Origin: Paenibacillus camelliae
GTDB taxonomy: Bacteria > Bacillota > Bacilli > Paenibacillales > Paenibacillaceae
Assembly (NCBI RefSeq): GCF_023715345.1
Contig: NZ_JAMBNY010000010.1
Coordinates: 104,861-168,860 of the forward strand
Direction: 5' to 3'
Length of the DNA: 64,000 bases
The position numbers and the translations under genes were made by a program. Positions 63,664 to 64,000 of the stretch are shown here, in pieces. Under the pieces are notes generated by a model. The model saw only the letters and a program-made list of their open reading frames with translations. It ran no database searches and was not told where the DNA came from. Position 1 is the first letter of the stretch. Every line of letters starts with the position of its first letter.

Positions 63664-64000
63664 CGAGTAGGAGGGGGCGGCTAGCCCCCGTCCTCTCACA
63701 CCACCGTGCATACCGTTCGGTACACGGCGGTTCATGTCATATTCCGCAAAAGACTGTATCTGTCCGTTAAACTTCTCAGTCCAAGAGATGACCAATATTG
63801 GTTGTTCATTGACCGATGAAGAATCGGACTACATGCAATTCGCCAGTGTTTCTTCCTCGAATTTCCCCATTCATGTGCCTTTTGTTTCGAAACGCCTAAC
63901 GACAGCAGTTTTCTGACCTTTGTCTTCGGCTGCTTCCATTCTTTCCATATACACATTCGAAGCCTTCTTCTTATCCATTCGTCCAACGCTTGGAACACAC
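63664..64000 (-). mobile_element. Group II intron, 3' end (rest beyond window)
   Basis: The maturase C-terminus is followed by a domain V hairpin (63700-63731; ACCGCCGTG paired with CACGGTGGT, then TACC-GAAC-GGTA) and a domain VI-like stem (about 63668-63698; GGGGGC/GCCCCC core). The intron 3' boundary is placed at about 63664 after CTCCTACTCGAT; it is approximate. Confidence 0.85.
63732..64000 (-). CDS. ltrA: Group II intron reverse transcriptase/maturase, C-terminal part
   Basis: Last 89 or so residues of an intron-encoded protein that enters from beyond the right edge. LDEWIRRRLRMCIWKEWKQP and KVRKLLSLGVSKQKAHEWGN, then YWRIA-like HWRIACSPILHRSMN, are the GIIM maturase domain, which helps the intron RNA fold. 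Stop at 63732, one base before domain V. Confidence 0.92.
   Translation of the reverse strand, partial: VFQALDEWIRRRLRMCIWKEWKQPKTKVRKLLSLGVSKQKAHEWGNSRKKHWRIACSPILHRSMNNQYWSSLGLRSLTDRYSLLRNMT

Noticed and set aside
1..64000. CRISPR array, rRNA, tRNA, prophage or defence island
   Set aside because: No regularly spaced short repeats, no rRNA or tRNA-like sequence, and no phage or restriction/toxin genes were recognised.

Overview
The window looks like chromosomal DNA of a low-to-moderate GC Gram-positive spore-former of the Paenibacillus type (order Bacillales). This rests on strong GGAGG ribosome-binding sites with some TTG/GTG starts, many lipobox lipoproteins, YesM/YesN-type two-component pairs beside carbohydrate ABC transporters, a secreted family 1 pectate lyase with a Pro/Thr-rich linker, and close matches to Bacillus proteins (KatA, BmrA, YclNOPQ, HmoA). 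The genus is an inference; no rRNA or tRNA gene was seen.

Layout. 1-2.3 kb: end of a sugar-import operon (ChvE-like binding protein, then an ATPase cut by the window edge). 2.5-9 kb: Hsp20, a DUF3817-MFS fusion, lipoproteins, a long gene-free stretch and catalase KatA with a PerR-like box. 8.7-11.4 kb: a two-copy structured intergenic repeat, an AraC regulator, small proteins and an XRE regulator fused to a desulfoferrodoxin-like domain. 11.6-16.2 kb: two ring-cleaving VOC dioxygenases and a MerR-BmrA drug-efflux operon. 16.4-21 kb: Fur-controlled haem monooxygenase and YclNOPQ-type siderophore importer. 21-26 kb: SDR, lipoprotein, aldo/keto reductase, a third VOC dioxygenase and YceI. 26-29.3 kb: a DUF4358/MBOAT/DHHW operon for cell-surface O-acylation. 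29.6-38.1 kb: an ATP-pyrophosphatase, a response regulator-kinase-ABC exporter operon and a pectate lyase. 38.3-45.1 kb: degraded genes, a chemoreceptor, a DoxX-like protein, an SOS-type box before a small VOC protein and an intact IS150-type element. 45.3-50.4 kb: a second Fur-controlled siderophore importer with a ferredoxin/flavodoxin-type NADPH reductase. 50.6-51.5 kb: a leader peptide plus CD3324-family regulator and a zinc-finger protein. 51.8-61 kb: mannoside uptake and hydrolysis operon (SBP, two permeases, YesM/YesN, GH2 beta-mannosidase). 61.1-63.5 kb: a 792-residue protein with two isoprenyl-synthase-like domains. 63.66-64 kb: 3' end of a group II intron.

Functional themes. (1) Iron: four Fur-type boxes, two of them perfect 15-mers, sit before hmoA, yclQ, yclN and the second importer. 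(2) Electrophile/quinone stress: three VOC dioxygenases and YceI share AT-rich palindromes overlapping their promoters, pointing to one MhqR-like regulon whose regulator is not in the window. (3) Plant-polysaccharide use: ChvE-type sugar import, pectate lyase and the mannoside operon.

Most worth a second look: the two-domain prenyl/terpene synthase, the XRE-desulfoferrodoxin fusion with all five iron ligands kept, the shared palindrome regulon, and the leader peptide/hairpin ahead of the CD3324 gene. All functional statements are from reading the sequence and recalled family features; no database search was run.
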